Shown: positions 8,065 through 16,931, numbered from the stretch's first letter. The stretch: 64,000 nucleotides of DNA from Dokdonia sp. (GCA_020630915.1 JAHDIF010000007.1:109101-173100); one strand, 5' to 3'. Notes: generated by a model not told the origin, from the letters alone. A program made the numbers and translations.

Positions 8065-8787
8065 ATGTTATATTATCTAATAATAGCCCTCCAAATATAT
8101 TGCGCTTATCACGCGTATAGCACAAGAAACCAAACATATTGGTATCTCGTTATATTTTTTGCGCCAGGAATTGGATCATTGATTTATCTGATAACCCAGG
8201 TATTCACCAAAAGAGACGTTAATAAAATTCAAAACCAAATTACATCGGTTATCAATCCTACAAAAAAGATCTCGGATCTTCAAAAGCAAGTAGACTTTTC
8301 TGACACCTTTAAAAACAGAGTAGATCTTGCTGATGAGTTTGCAAATATTGGAGATCACAACAATGCCATTGAAAATTATCTAAAAGCCCTAACTGGAAGT
8401 CACAGCAACGACTATCACGTAAATTCTCAAATTTTAAAATGTTATTATGAAATTGGAGATTATCAGAAAGCTTTAGAAGCTGGAAATAAAATTAAAGACA
8501 ATCCTAACTTCGAAAAATCCAAAAGTCAGTTCATATATGGTTTGAACTTATCAGAATTAGACAAAATAGAAGAAGCCGAAATTGTATTAAAAAAAATTGA
8601 TCAGCGCTATTCAAACTACCCGGAAAGACTTTTATTAGCTCAATTTTTCATAAAGAACGCTAAACAAAAAGAAGCAAAAGAAGTTTTAGAAGAACTGTTA
8701 CAGGAACAAGAACATATGACCAAACTGAACCGAAGATTGTATAGGCAAACATTTAAAAACATAGAACTAACCTATAAATCTTTGTAA
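8065..8787 (+). CDS. Membrane-anchored tetratricopeptide-like protein
   Basis: A 240-residue protein. Two hydrophobic segments (residues 1-17 and 27-45) around YWYLVIFFAPGIGSLIYL resemble the N-terminal membrane module of phospholipase-D-nuclease-like proteins. They are followed by helical TPR-like units (DEFANIGDHNNAIENYLKAL, CYYEIGDYQKALEAGNKI). No catalytic motif is seen. The domain order suggests a membrane scaffold for protein-protein contacts. No operon partner in the same direction. Confidence 0.75.
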   Translation: MLYYLIIALQIYCAYHAYSTRNQTYWYLVIFFAPGIGSLIYLITQVFTKRDVNKIQNQITSVINPTKKISDLQKQVDFSDTFKNRVDLADEFANIGDHNNAIENYLKALTGSHSNDYHVNSQILKCYYEIGDYQKALEAGNKIKDNPNFEKSKSQFIYGLNLSELDKIEEAEIVLKKIDQRYSNYPERLLLAQFFIKNAKQKEAKEVLEELLQEQEHMTKLNRRLYRQTFKNIELTYKSL

Positions 8788-8794
8788 ACTCAGC

Positions 8795-8917
8795 TTACTT
8801 CTTTTTCTTAGGGTTGGCAAGCTGCTTGGCCAGCTTTCTCGCCTTTCTTTTTCTTCTCACCCCAAAGGTTCCTCTAAATATTTTGCCTCTTTTAGACTTT
8901 TGATCTCCTTTACCCAT
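8795..8917 (-). CDS. 30S ribosomal protein THX (bTHX)
   Basis: A 40-residue, very basic protein that begins MGKGDQKSKRGKIFRGTFGV and ends in a run of lysines. THX proteins sit at the top of the 30S head and stabilise RNA contacts; Bacteroidetes genomes commonly carry one. The start ATG is 8915-8917 and the stop TAA is 8795-8797. It is convergent with the TPR gene, with 7 nt between stops, and divergent from the UDG-like gene. It is below usual ORF length cut-offs and easy to miss. Confidence 0.93.
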   Translation of the reverse strand: MGKGDQKSKRGKIFRGTFGVRRKRKARKLAKQLANPKKKK

Positions 8918-8962
8918 CACTTTTGTGTTTTAGTTATTTAAATTTAAGCAATTAAACTTGCT

Positions 8963-9625
8963 ATGTCAAAGGTCTTTCATCATATTCATCCCTATCCACC
9001 TTTTAATCTGGAAAACGCCACAAAACTAATTGTAGGCACCCTACCTCCACCACGTTTTACGAGTGGTGATTTAAAAAAGGGAGACGTACATTTTTGTTAC
9101 GGTAGTATAGATGGTCAATTGTGGCCTATTCTCAATAAAATCTTCGATCTCAACCTTTCTTTTGAAACAACACCAGAAGCTATCGAGGAGCGAAAACAAT
9201 TCTTACGATCAAGACGCATAGGTGTTTGTGACATCGTAGCTTCTTCAAAAAGAATAAAAATAGACGCTTCAGACATAGGGATGCAAGAGGTAGAACTTAG
9301 AGATATATTTACCTACTTAACCATTGCAAAAAATGTGGACACACTCCTATTCACTGGTGGAAACAGTAAGAATGGACCCGAATATTTTTTTCGCCGTAAG
9401 GCTAAAGAGTACAATATCAAACTAGAAGTACTTTCTAGCGAGGTCCCTCGTATCCATCAATTTATTTGGGAAGGTAGAACGATTAATACAGTTTCTCTCA
9501 CAGCGCCCTCTGGTGCCGCAAATAGAGCCGTAGGAAGTTTAGATCAATACAAGAAAATGAAAGCTATAAATCCCGATTTTAATACCATTGATTTTAGGGT
9601 CTTACAATATGCTCCATTTTTTTAA
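8963..9625 (+). CDS. Uracil-DNA glycosylase superfamily protein
   Basis: A 220-residue protein with UDG-like motifs at both ends: LIVGTLPPPRF near residue 23, corresponding to the catalytic water-activating loop, and SLTAPSGAANRAVG near residue 176, corresponding to the DNA-intercalation loop (compare the PSPSGxNR loop of mismatch-specific glycosylases). In between is the conserved strand VDTLLFTGGNSKNG. It probably excises damaged or mismatched bases, but substrate cannot be deduced. It is a single gene between thx and the M14 peptidase. Confidence 0.75.
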   Translation: MSKVFHHIHPYPPFNLENATKLIVGTLPPPRFTSGDLKKGDVHFCYGSIDGQLWPILNKIFDLNLSFETTPEAIEERKQFLRSRRIGVCDIVASSKRIKIDASDIGMQEVELRDIFTYLTIAKNVDTLLFTGGNSKNGPEYFFRRKAKEYNIKLEVLSSEVPRIHQFIWEGRTINTVSLTAPSGAANRAVGSLDQYKKMKAINPDFNTIDFRVLQYAPFF

Positions 9626-9679
9626 TAGCTTTCCTTTTTGTGGCAATTCGTATCTTCACTTGATCAATCAAAAAATCTC

Positions 9680-11434
9680 ATGAAAAAGCTATTGACTCTT
9701 GCCATAACACTACTCATACTATCCTGTGGAGATACTGTAGACAATCCAGAAAACAAGGATTTCAAAACGCTTTTTGAAACTAGTAATGGCACCCAAACAC
9801 CTACCTACGAGGAGGTGATTTCCTTTTATAAAGAACTAGACGAAGCCTATGTTTCTATTAAAACCTACGAGGTAGGCACCACAGATGCCGGCAAACCACT
9901 TACTCTTATCACTTTTAACCCCAACAGAACCTTTGATAGTGAGTTTTCCAATAATCAAGAGGTACGACGCATCCTTATTAATAACGGTATTCATCCAGGC
10001 GAATCAGACGGTATAGACGCCACCATGATGCTTATGCGCGACCTAGCGATGGGTGTCATAGAGGCTCCAGAAAAAACTTGGATAGGCGCCATAGCCGTAT
10101 ATAACATAGGCGGCGCATTAAATCGAAATAGCACTTCTAGAACCAATCAAAACGGTCCCTCAGCATATGGCTTTAGAGGTAATGCCCGCAACTACGATCT
10201 CAATAGAGATTTTATAAAAAACGATACTAAAAACAGTGAAGCCTTCACGGAGATTTTTCATCTTGTAAGACCCGATGTTTTTATAGATAACCACGTAAGC
10301 AACGGCGCAGATTATCAATACACGCTCACCCATCTCTTTACACAACACAACAAACTCAGTGGTGTTTTAGGCGAGTTTCTACACAATGATTTCCAGCCGG
10401 CTCTGGAGAAAAATCTAAAGGAAAAAGATTGGGACATCACGCCCTATGTAAATGTTTTTAATCGCACACCAGAGCAAGGATTTAGTCAGTTTTATGATCA
10501 TCCTAGATACTCTACGGGGTATACCGCACTATGGAACACAATTGGTTTAATGGTAGAAACCCATATGCTCAAACCCTACAAACCTCGGGTAGAGGGCACC
10601 TATGAACTTATGAAAAGTGCTATTGAAGTAACAGAACAAGAAGGCGAAAAGATCAAGCTATTGAGGAAGAATGCTTTTAACGCTTTCGCGAAAGCGGACA
10701 CCTACCCCATCGCATTTTCTATAGACAGCACTAAAACCACAACACTTGATTTTTTAGGGTATGAAGGAGAAATGACGCCTAGTGAAGTAACAGGAAAACA
10801 ACGCTTAAGATACAATCGAGACAAACCTTTTAATAAAGAAGTCACCTACTACAATCATTTTAAACCTACTAAAGAAGTAACCCTTCCCAAGGCCTACGTA
10901 ATCCCAAGAGGGTACCGAAACATCGCTCTCAAACTAAGGGATAATGAAATACGATTCGATCAGCTTAAAAGGGATACCACATTTATGGCAGAGGTATATC
11001 ATATAGAAGATTATAAGACTTCCCGCAATCCATACGAAGGGCACTACCCCCATTATGGAACCTCTGTAAAGCGATCTCAGGAAGAGGTAACTGTACTAAA
11101 AGGAGGATACATTATTCCCTTAGAAGATAATGAAGAAGGACTACGTTATTTACTAGAAACTCTAGAACCAGAAGCTAATGACAGTTTCTTTAATTGGAAC
11201 TATTTTGATACGATCTTACAGCAAAAAGAAGGGTTCTCGCCCTACGTCTGGGAAGACAAAGCTGCCGCATTATTAAAAGAAAACCCTGAATTGAGAGCTT
11301 CTTTTGAGTCTAAAAAACAAGAAGATCCTGCATTTGCTCAAAACTGGTATAGCCAACTAGCTTGGATTCATAAACAATCACCTAACTATGAGAAAGCACA
11401 TTTACGCTACCCCATCTTTAGGATGCTTCGTTAG
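9680..11434 (+). CDS. M14-family zinc carboxypeptidase lipoprotein
   Basis: I start at ATG 9680 (584 residues), where a signal peptide with lipobox LLILSC ends at Cys; the longer frame has no signal. Zinc ligands of M14 peptidases are visible in NNGIHPGESDG (HxxE) and the later DNHVSNGADYQ, and a possible catalytic Glu in VETHML. The protein is probably anchored in the periplasm or on the surface and trims peptides. The last 33 nt overlap the convergent NUDIX gene. The 14-bp palindrome at 10682 is read as AFAKA in a linker. Confidence 0.85.
   Translation: MKKLLTLAITLLILSCGDTVDNPENKDFKTLFETSNGTQTPTYEEVISFYKELDEAYVSIKTYEVGTTDAGKPLTLITFNPNRTFDSEFSNNQEVRRILINNGIHPGESDGIDATMMLMRDLAMGVIEAPEKTWIGAIAVYNIGGALNRNSTSRTNQNGPSAYGFRGNARNYDLNRDFIKNDTKNSEAFTEIFHLVRPDVFIDNHVSNGADYQYTLTHLFTQHNKLSGVLGEFLHNDFQPALEKNLKEKDWDITPYVNVFNRTPEQGFSQFYDHPRYSTGYTALWNTIGLMVETHMLKPYKPRVEGTYELMKSAIEVTEQEGEKIKLLRKNAFNAFAKADTYPIAFSIDSTKTTTLDFLGYEGEMTPSEVTGKQRLRYNRDKPFNKEVTYYNHFKPTKEVTLPKAYVIPRGYRNIALKLRDNEIRFDQLKRDTTFMAEVYHIEDYKTSRNPYEGHYPHYGTSVKRSQEEVTVLKGGYIIPLEDNEEGLRYLLETLEPEANDSFFNWNYFDTILQQKEGFSPYVWEDKAAALLKENPELRASFESKKQEDPAFAQNWYSQLAWIHKQSPNYEKAHLRYPIFRMLR
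10682..10695. repeat. 14-bp palindrome in the M14 peptidase gene
   Basis: Exact copy, read in frame as AFAKA in the context NAFNAFAKADT. Confidence 0.9.
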
Positions 11435-12025
11435 ATACTCAATAGGGAAAAGGAGTTTAATATTTTCGTAGGATTTATTAAGCGCTTTTTGAGTTTGCTG
11501 GAAATCTTTCCACTTTACTTTTTCGATACCTTCATTTTCTTGCGGCACTAATTTGCCATTATACGATGAGTACATCTCGTACCAAAAGGTTTCTTTAAGT
11601 TTAAACTTCCCATTGCGTTTAAACACATGGTATGTGGTCTTAATATGTTTCTTTATGGTTACACCTTTCACCCCAGTCTCCTCCTCTACCTCACGCACTG
11701 CGCAGGTTTTTATATCTTCTCCTTTTTCTATTTTACCTTTAGGGAGGTCCCACTTCTTATTTCTATAGATAAAAAGGATTTCCTTTTTATCGTTGTATAC
11801 CAGTCCTCCTCCCGCGACTACTACGGGCAATTTTTTCTTTAAAAACTTGAGAAGTTTCTTTTCGTTTTTATGATATAAGTTCACATAAAAGAGTTCTCCT
11901 TTAGTAATCTTTTTTATAATACGCTTCAACTTTGCCTTCTTAAGCGGAATTGATTTGTAGTTATTCCCAATTTCCTTCTCAGTAGAAAGAATAATAGGGA
12001 TATCATTCACAAAAACTTTATACAT
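11402..12025 (-). CDS. NUDIX hydrolase
   Basis: Start chosen at ATG 12023-12025 (MYKVFVNDIPI, 207 residues), because the longer frame runs into the divergent pyrE gene. The Nudix box is complete: GKIEKGEDIKTCAVREVEEE followed by TGV, which supplies the Glu ligands for Mg. The N-terminal 60 residues are Lys-rich and precede the fold. The substrate (damaged nucleotide, nucleotide sugar or other diphosphate) cannot be told. It is convergent with the M14 gene (33-nt overlap) and head-to-head with pyrE. Confidence 0.88.
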   Translation of the reverse strand: MYKVFVNDIPIILSTEKEIGNNYKSIPLKKAKLKRIIKKITKGELFYVNLYHKNEKKLLKFLKKKLPVVVAGGGLVYNDKKEILFIYRNKKWDLPKGKIEKGEDIKTCAVREVEEETGVKGVTIKKHIKTTYHVFKRNGKFKLKETFWYEMYSSYNGKLVPQENEGIEKVKWKDFQQTQKALNKSYENIKLLFPIEYLTKHPKDGVA

Positions 12026-12028
12026 TTG
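12021..12028 (+). promoter_or_regulatory. Candidate -7 element just before pyrE
   Basis: TACATTTG is a perfect TAnnTTTG match and ends 5 nt before the pyrE ATG. If used, pyrE mRNA would be leaderless. The element overlaps the NUDIX gene start on the other strand. Confidence 0.45.
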
Positions 12029-12032
12029 CAGT

Positions 12033-12671
12033 ATGATTTTAGACAAAGAAACGGCAAAAAAAACTGCCGAACTGTTATTGCAAATTAATGCAATTAAATT
12101 ACAACCACAAGAACCTTTTACGTGGGCTTCTGGCTGGAAATCTCCAATTTATTGCGATAACCGTATCACCTTGTCTTACCCACAGATTCGCAACTACATC
12201 CATCAAGAAATGGCCAAGCAAGTAGAGCTTATCTATGGAAAGCCTGATGCCATTGCTGGGGTTGCTACTGGTGCAATAGGCATTGGAATGCTTGTGGCAG
12301 ACTATCTCAACCTTCCTTTTGTGTACATACGCCCCGAGCCAAAAAAGCACGGTCGTCAGAACAAAATAGAAGGACATCTAGAATCTGGCAGCAATGTTGT
12401 AGTGATAGAAGATCTAATTAGTACAGGAATGAGCAGTCTTAAAGCTGTTACAGCTTTAGAAGAAGCGGGAGCTAATGTAAAAGGAATGCTCGCTATCTTC
12501 ACCTACGGTTTTGAGAAGAGTGTAACCGCTTTCGCGAAAGCAAAAACAGAACTCCACACATTAAGTGATTACAGCCACCTATTAGAACAAGCTGCAGACA
12601 CAAATTACATTACATCAAAAGAAATAGCTACGTTAGAAGACTGGCGTAAAGACCCTGCAAACTGGGGATAA
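12033..12671 (+). CDS. pyrE: Orotate phosphoribosyltransferase
   Basis: Joins orotate to PRPP to give OMP in UMP synthesis. The PRPP-binding motif VVVIEDLISTGMSS is near residues 117-130, the substrate loop RPEPKKHGRQNKIEG upstream of it, and the N-terminal FTWASGWKSPIYCDNR is typical of the family. It has 212 residues. It is followed 19 nt later by an SRPBCC protein that is probably cotranscribed. The 14-bp palindrome at 12528 is read as AFAKA. Confidence 0.97.
   Translation: MILDKETAKKTAELLLQINAIKLQPQEPFTWASGWKSPIYCDNRITLSYPQIRNYIHQEMAKQVELIYGKPDAIAGVATGAIGIGMLVADYLNLPFVYIRPEPKKHGRQNKIEGHLESGSNVVVIEDLISTGMSSLKAVTALEEAGANVKGMLAIFTYGFEKSVTAFAKAKTELHTLSDYSHLLEQAADTNYITSKEIATLEDWRKDPANWG
12528..12541. 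repeat. 14-bp palindrome in pyrE
   Basis: Exact copy, read in frame as AFAKA (VTAFAKAKTE), at a poorly conserved surface stretch of PyrE. Confidence 0.9.
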
Positions 12672-12690
12672 CACTTACAAACATCACACA

Positions 12691-13083
12691 ATGAACTTAG
12701 AAAGCCCTTCTAAAATAGTAGATCAATCTGCAGAGACCGTTTATAATTTCTTAATGAACATTGAGAATTTTGAAACTCTTATGCCAGAAAACACCCGTTT
12801 TGAAAAGATTAATGATACCCGTTTTCTTTTTGCGCTTAAAGGAATGCCAGAGATTGTATTAGATCTTAAAGAAGGTATACCGCACTCAAAAGTAGTTCTA
12901 GGCGCAGCAAGTGACAAACTCCCCTTTACCCTTACAGGAAATATTACCGAGATTGAAGCTTCAAAAAGTGAAGTTGCTCTCGTTTTTGAAGGCGATTTTA
13001 ACCCTATGATGTCTATGATGATTAAGGGCCCTATCACAAAATTTATAGAAACACTCTCTGCTAACCTGGACAGAGTTGCCTAA
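12691..13083 (+). CDS. SRPBCC-fold (START/Bet v1-like) protein
   Basis: A 130-residue protein with the pattern of a ligand-binding SRPBCC fold: N-terminal strand (SPSKIVDQSAETVYNFLMNI), helix, then antiparallel strands and a long C-terminal helix (GPITKFIETLSANLDRVA). No catalytic residues stand out. Closely spaced behind pyrE. Function unknown. Confidence 0.7.
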   Translation: MNLESPSKIVDQSAETVYNFLMNIENFETLMPENTRFEKINDTRFLFALKGMPEIVLDLKEGIPHSKVVLGAASDKLPFTLTGNITEIEASKSEVALVFEGDFNPMMSMMIKGPITKFIETLSANLDRVA

Positions 13084-13146
13084 CTCTAATAAGGCTTAAT
13101 TGTTTACTACTTATTGGTTTTAGTTGATAACCTCTCAATTTCTCGA

Positions 13147-13177
13147 TTGACAACAGGAGGCAAAAAAACTATTTTTG
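13147..13177 (+). promoter_or_regulatory. Promoter of the transketolase genes
   Basis: TTG at 13147-13149, 20 nt, then TATTTTTG at 13170-13177. Both elements and spacing match the Bacteroidetes -33/-7 consensus. The ATG follows 24 nt downstream. Confidence 0.75.
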
Positions 13178-13200
13178 AACCACAAAACAACACCACGCTC

Positions 13201-14046
13201 ATGGCAGATATTAAAAAGCTCGAAGATCTTGTAACACAGGTACGTAGAGATATTTTAAGACAAGTACACAAAGTAAATTCTGGTCATCCTGGAGGATCTC
13301 TAGGCTGTGCTGAATTTTTTGTCGCGCTCTATCAAGAAATTATGGATCGTAAAGAAGGATTTGATATGGATGGATTAGGAGAAGATCTCTTCTTTCTATC
13401 TAATGGTCATATTTCTCCAGTGTTTTATAGCGTTTTAGCCCGTTCAGGATATTTTCCTGTAGAGGAGCTTAACACATTTAGATTGCTGGATTCTCGTTTA
13501 CAAGGGCATCCTACAACGCACGAGGGACTTCCTGGTGTGCGCATTGCTTCTGGATCTCTAGGGCAAGGTGTTAGTGTAGCTCTTGGAGCAGCAGAAGCCA
13601 AAAAATTGAATGGCTGTGGCCATAAAGTATATGTTTTGATGGGAGATGGAGAATTGCAAGAAGGGCAGAACTGGGAAGCGATAATGTATGCCGCTGCCAA
13701 TAAAGTAGATAATGTAATTGTAACGGTAGATCTTAACGGGCAGCAAATAGACGGTAGTACAGATGATGTACTCGCCTTAGGAAGTATGCGTGCTAAGTTT
13801 GAAGCCTTTGGCTGGGAAGTACTAGATATTGAGAAAGGAAATCATATGCAAAGTGTAATTTCTGGACTCGAAAAAGCAAAAACACTTTCTGGTAAAGGAA
13901 AACCAGTGTGTGTCTTAATGCATACCGTAATGGGTAATGGTGTAGACTTTATGATGCACACACACGCCTGGCACGGAAAAGCACCCAATGATGAGCAACT
14001 AGCAACAGGGCTGGCTCAAAATGCTGAAACTTTAGGAGATTACTAA
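13201..14046 (+). CDS. Transketolase, N-terminal subunit
   Basis: The thiamine-diphosphate-binding half of a split transketolase (pentose phosphate pathway). I start at ATG 13201 (MADIKKLEDLVTQ, 281 residues); the longer frame runs through the promoter. The TPP motif runs from GDGELQEGQNW to the conserved Asn in DLNGQQ, and HKVNSGHPGGSLG is the N-terminal signature. The partner subunit follows 76 nt downstream, with a dispersed repeat between them. Confidence 0.95.
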   Translation: MADIKKLEDLVTQVRRDILRQVHKVNSGHPGGSLGCAEFFVALYQEIMDRKEGFDMDGLGEDLFFLSNGHISPVFYSVLARSGYFPVEELNTFRLLDSRLQGHPTTHEGLPGVRIASGSLGQGVSVALGAAEAKKLNGCGHKVYVLMGDGELQEGQNWEAIMYAAANKVDNVIVTVDLNGQQIDGSTDDVLALGSMRAKFEAFGWEVLDIEKGNHMQSVISGLEKAKTLSGKGKPVCVLMHTVMGNGVDFMMHTHAWHGKAPNDEQLATGLAQNAETLGDY

Positions 14047-14066
14047 ACTTGATTAATTACGCTAGA

Positions 14067-14095
14067 GTTTGTCCTGAGCGATCCGAAGGATGAAA
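14067..14095. repeat. Dispersed repeat between the transketolase subunit genes
   Basis: The stretch GTTTGTCCTGAGCGATCCGA and its continuation resembles a family of short repeats common in flavobacterial intergenic DNA (recalled, not searched). A short TCCT...AGGA pairing is visible. Confidence 0.5.
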
Positions 14096-14122
14096 GCGTG
14101 ATTACTAACCCAATATTTCACA

Positions 14123-15076
14123 ATGAAAACATACGAAAACACAGGAAGTAAGGACACAAGATCAGGTTTTGGAGCAGGTCTAGAAGAACTTGGGAAGTCT
14201 AATGAAAATGTAGTGGCGCTTTGTGCAGATCTAACGGGATCTCTCAAAATGGATGCCTTTAAAGCAAACCATCCAGAGCGTTTCTTTCAAGTAGGAATTG
14301 CAGAAGCTAATATGATGGGACTGGCCGCTGGAATGACCATAGGTGGTAAAATACCATTTACAGGAACCTTTGCAAACTTTTCAACTGGTCGTGTATATGA
14401 CCAGATTAGACAGAGTATAGCATATTCTGGAAAGAATGTAAAAATATGTGCCTCGCACGCCGGTCTTACCTTAGGAGAGGATGGAGCCACACACCAGATT
14501 CTTGAAGACATGGGGCTTATGAAAATGTTGCCAGGAATGACTGTAATTAACACATGTGATTATAATCAGACCAAAGCAGCTACTATTGCGATTGCAAAGC
14601 ACAACGGACCTGTATACTTACGTTTTGGACGTCCTAAAGTAGCAAACTTTACTCCAGCAGATCAAAATTTTGAGATAGGAAAAGCTGTACAATTACAAGA
14701 AGGAAATGATGTTACCATTGTCGCAACGGGACACCTCGTATGGGAAGCACTAGAAGCTGCAAAGGAGCTTAATGACCAGGGTATAAGTGCCGATGTTATT
14801 AATATTCACACTATCAAGCCTCTAGATGCTGCAGCCATTATTAGAAGTGTCAAAAAAACAGGATGTATTGTAACTGCAGAAGAGCATAATTTTTTAGGAG
14901 GTTTAGGAGAAAGCGTATCACGGGAACTAGCACTCACGCATCCAACACCGCAAGAATTTGTAGCTACGAACGATACCTTTGGAGAGAGTGGAACACCTGC
15001 TCAGCTTATGGAAAAGTACGGTTTAAACGCCGCGGCTATTGCCAGTGCGGCTAAAAAAGTGATCTCTAGAAAATAA
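14123..15076 (+). CDS. Transketolase, C-terminal subunit
   Basis: The pyrimidine-binding and C-terminal domains of split transketolase, 317 residues. The catalytic Glu that activates TPP lies in [14 protein letters not shown], and GDGA-like and HTIKPLDA segments are typical of the transketolase C-half. It functions as a heterotetramer with the product of 13201-14046. A strong terminator follows at 15109. Confidence 0.95.
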   Translation: MKTYENTGSKDTRSGFGAGLEELGKSNENVVALCADLTGSLKMDAFKANHPERFFQVGIAEANMMGLAAGMTIGGKIPFTGTFANFSTGRVYDQIRQSIAYSGKNVKICASHAGLTLGEDGATHQILEDMGLMKMLPGMTVINTCDYNQTKAATIAIAKHNGPVYLRFGRPKVANFTPADQNFEIGKAVQLQEGNDVTIVATGHLVWEALEAAKELNDQGISADVINIHTIKPLDAAAIIRSVKKTGCIVTAEEHNFLGGLGESVSRELALTHPTPQEFVATNDTFGESGTPAQLMEKYGLNAAAIASAAKKVISRK

Positions 15077-15108
15077 GAACACTTATTTTACGTTTTAATA
15101 GTATAATG

Positions 15109-15141
15109 AAAGGCAGACTCTAACAATCTGCCTTTATTTTT
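15109..15141 (+). terminator. Rho-independent terminator after transketolase
   Basis: Perfect 9-bp stem AAAGGCAGA/TCTGCCTTT with a 9-nt loop, followed by ATTTTT. The T-tract is also part of the next gene's -7 box. Confidence 0.9.
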
Positions 15142-15142
15142 G
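15135..15142 (+). promoter_or_regulatory. Candidate -7 element for the outer-membrane barrel gene
   Basis: TATTTTTG, a perfect TAnnTTTG match, lies 25 nt before the ATG and is built from the T-tract of the preceding terminator. No -33 element is obvious. Confidence 0.45.
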
Positions 15143-15166
15143 TCAATACTTAAAACAATCTCAATT

Positions 15167-15787
15167 ATGAAAAAAGTAATGATCCTGTTACTCTTGATAA
15201 CAGCTACAACAACAGCATTTGGACAAAGTGCAAAATTTGGTATTAAAGGGGGATTAAATTTTGGGGCTACTGGTGATATTACCACTATTGATAACCAAAA
15301 TTTCAGTGGTGATAACAAACTTGGTTATCATGTTGGCCTTTTGACTCAATTTAAATTCTCTGGTATTTTCTTACAGCCCGAAGTACTATACACGCAACTC
15401 ACCACAGAGTATGGAAGCAATAGTGGCGCAGATGCAGATTACACCCTTTCTAAATTAGATATACCTGTTTTACTTGGGTTTGATATTCTAGGTCCGCTTA
15501 ACATTAAAGCGGGACCAGCTTTTCAATATGTGTTAAATAACGAATTAGATGTTAATGATTTTACAACAGAAGATCCTGAAAACTCATTCACAATTGGTTA
15601 TCAAGTAGGTGCGGGAGTGCAACTTGGAAAACTAGGAATAGACTTGAGATATGAAGGTGCTTTTGCAGAAAATGACACAAGTATAATCACCCAAGACATT
15701 TCTAATACGGCTTCAGAGATATTTACAATAGATTCGAGGCCTACGCAATGGATCTTAAGTATCTCTTACATGTTTGGAGATAATTAG
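15167..15787 (+). CDS. Outer-membrane beta-barrel protein (PorT/OmpW-like size)
   Basis: Start at ATG 15167 (206 residues), giving a Sec signal peptide MKKVMILLLLITATTTAFG before QSAKFGIKGGLNFG. Alternating hydrophobic strands and a C-terminal aromatic strand (WILSISYMFGDN) indicate a small barrel with about eight strands. This is the common 'porin family' type of Bacteroidetes. It has its own terminator. Transported substrate unknown. Confidence 0.82.
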   Translation: MKKVMILLLLITATTTAFGQSAKFGIKGGLNFGATGDITTIDNQNFSGDNKLGYHVGLLTQFKFSGIFLQPEVLYTQLTTEYGSNSGADADYTLSKLDIPVLLGFDILGPLNIKAGPAFQYVLNNELDVNDFTTEDPENSFTIGYQVGAGVQLGKLGIDLRYEGAFAENDTSIITQDISNTASEIFTIDSRPTQWILSISYMFGDN

Positions 15788-15801
15788 AAAGAGTACCTTA
15801 T

Positions 15802-15830
15802 AAAAAAGCAGCCCAAAAGGCTGCTTTTTT
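15802..15830 (+). terminator. Terminator after the barrel protein gene
   Basis: Stem of 12 bp (AAAAAAGCAGCC with its complement) and a 5-nt loop, with T-tracts on both strands, so it may also stop transcription from the other side. Confidence 0.88.
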
Positions 15831-15839
15831 ATGTTTCAC

Positions 15840-15853
15840 GCTTTCGCGAAAGC
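15840..15853. repeat. 14-bp palindrome, intergenic
   Basis: Exact copy, extended to 16 bp (CGCTTTCGCGAAAGCG), between the barrel gene terminator and the FKBP gene stop. Confidence 0.9.
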
Positions 15854-15866
15854 GTACTCAACATAT

Positions 15867-16931
15867 CTAAGAATCTGAGTCTAGATAATCTGGAGTTCCA
15901 TCTCCATCTGTATCTGGATAGGTGATTACACCAGTATTAAAGTTTACATTTATTTCATCTATTGTGTTAATACCATCACCATCATCGTCTTCATCTAAGT
16001 GATCTGGAGTACCGTCTCCATCTGTGTCCTGCGTTGAGACAAAAACTTGTATTTCTTCTTCTTCTCCCTCATCATTAATAATAGTTTCTGTAGTAAAAAC
16101 GACCTCTAAACGTGTAGTAACTCCATCATTTTCATCATCCTCATCTTGAAAATTGTTTACAGCATCTTCATCTGTGTTGTCTACTTCATCGAAAAAGAAT
16201 TGATTTTCATTAATATCTTCATTAATTGAAATTATACCATCTCCATCATGATCTGTCTCTATTCTATCGTACATCTCAAATTCGAACACAAGTGAAGAAT
16301 ATAAACCTATGTTAGAGTTAGGTGGCGATGCAAAATATCCCAATCCACTAGGAATAAAAATTGCTCCAATAGCATAATCGTTTTCAAAAGTAGTAGTTCC
16401 GTCAATATCCGTAGTAAAACCAGAGCTTCCTTTACTTCCAGCTATTCCTCTTGCAAAGCCGTCTATAGTTGCAGGAAGGTTGAACCAGATAGGATTCTCT
16501 GCATTGTCAAAGATATCTCCATAAAGATTTCTACCTGAGTACTTAACAAATGTACTATCTGCATAAGTAGCTGTCTCTCCTACTCCTTCTCTCACCTTAA
16601 GAACATAAAGGGTGTTAGACGTATCAAAACGGTCGTACGTTATGGTATTCAATTCTGGTCTATCCCAGATGGCATCTTTGTCTGCATTTTCATCTGCAAT
16701 AGTATCAAATACTATTTCATAATTAAAGTCTGCTGGAGGATTTGCAAACTCTTCATAATTGTAAAAGTGAGTCTGTAAATATTCTTTAATTAACTCATCG
16801 TCTTCTAAGGATTGCTCAGTTCTGTCTGCTATTTCAACTTCTGTCAATCCATCATCATCATTGGGACAAGCTGTGCAGAAGATTGCTATAGCTATTAACC
16901 CTAAGTAGTTTCTTATTTTCATGTTGCTCAT
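15867..16931 (-). CDS. FKBP-type peptidyl-prolyl isomerase lipoprotein with calcium-binding repeats
   Basis: A 354-residue protein (MKIRN start at 16922 equally possible). The signal peptide ends at a lipobox (IFCTAC). A central FKBP-like domain is recognisable by VREGVGETATYADSTFVKYSG and the GLGYFASPPNSN...LVFEFEMYD pattern. The C-terminal 120 residues carry thrombospondin-type-3-like Asp repeats (DTDGDGTPDHLDEDDDGDG, DTDGDGTPDYLDSDS), which bind calcium in other proteins. It probably assists folding in the periplasm or at the outer membrane. Which FKBP active-site residues survive would need alignment. Confidence 0.82.
   Translation of the reverse strand: MSNMKIRNYLGLIAIAIFCTACPNDDDGLTEVEIADRTEQSLEDDELIKEYLQTHFYNYEEFANPPADFNYEIVFDTIADENADKDAIWDRPELNTITYDRFDTSNTLYVLKVREGVGETATYADSTFVKYSGRNLYGDIFDNAENPIWFNLPATIDGFARGIAGSKGSSGFTTDIDGTTTFENDYAIGAIFIPSGLGYFASPPNSNIGLYSSLVFEFEMYDRIETDHDGDGIISINEDINENQFFFDEVDNTDEDAVNNFQDEDDENDGVTTRLEVVFTTETIINDEGEEEEIQVFVSTQDTDGDGTPDHLDEDDDGDGINTIDEINVNFNTGVITYPDTDGDGTPDYLDSDS

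Noticed and set aside
13114..13200. Longer N-terminus for the transketolase subunit
   Set aside because: The upstream extension would translate through a full -33/-7 promoter, and the conserved protein begins at 13201.
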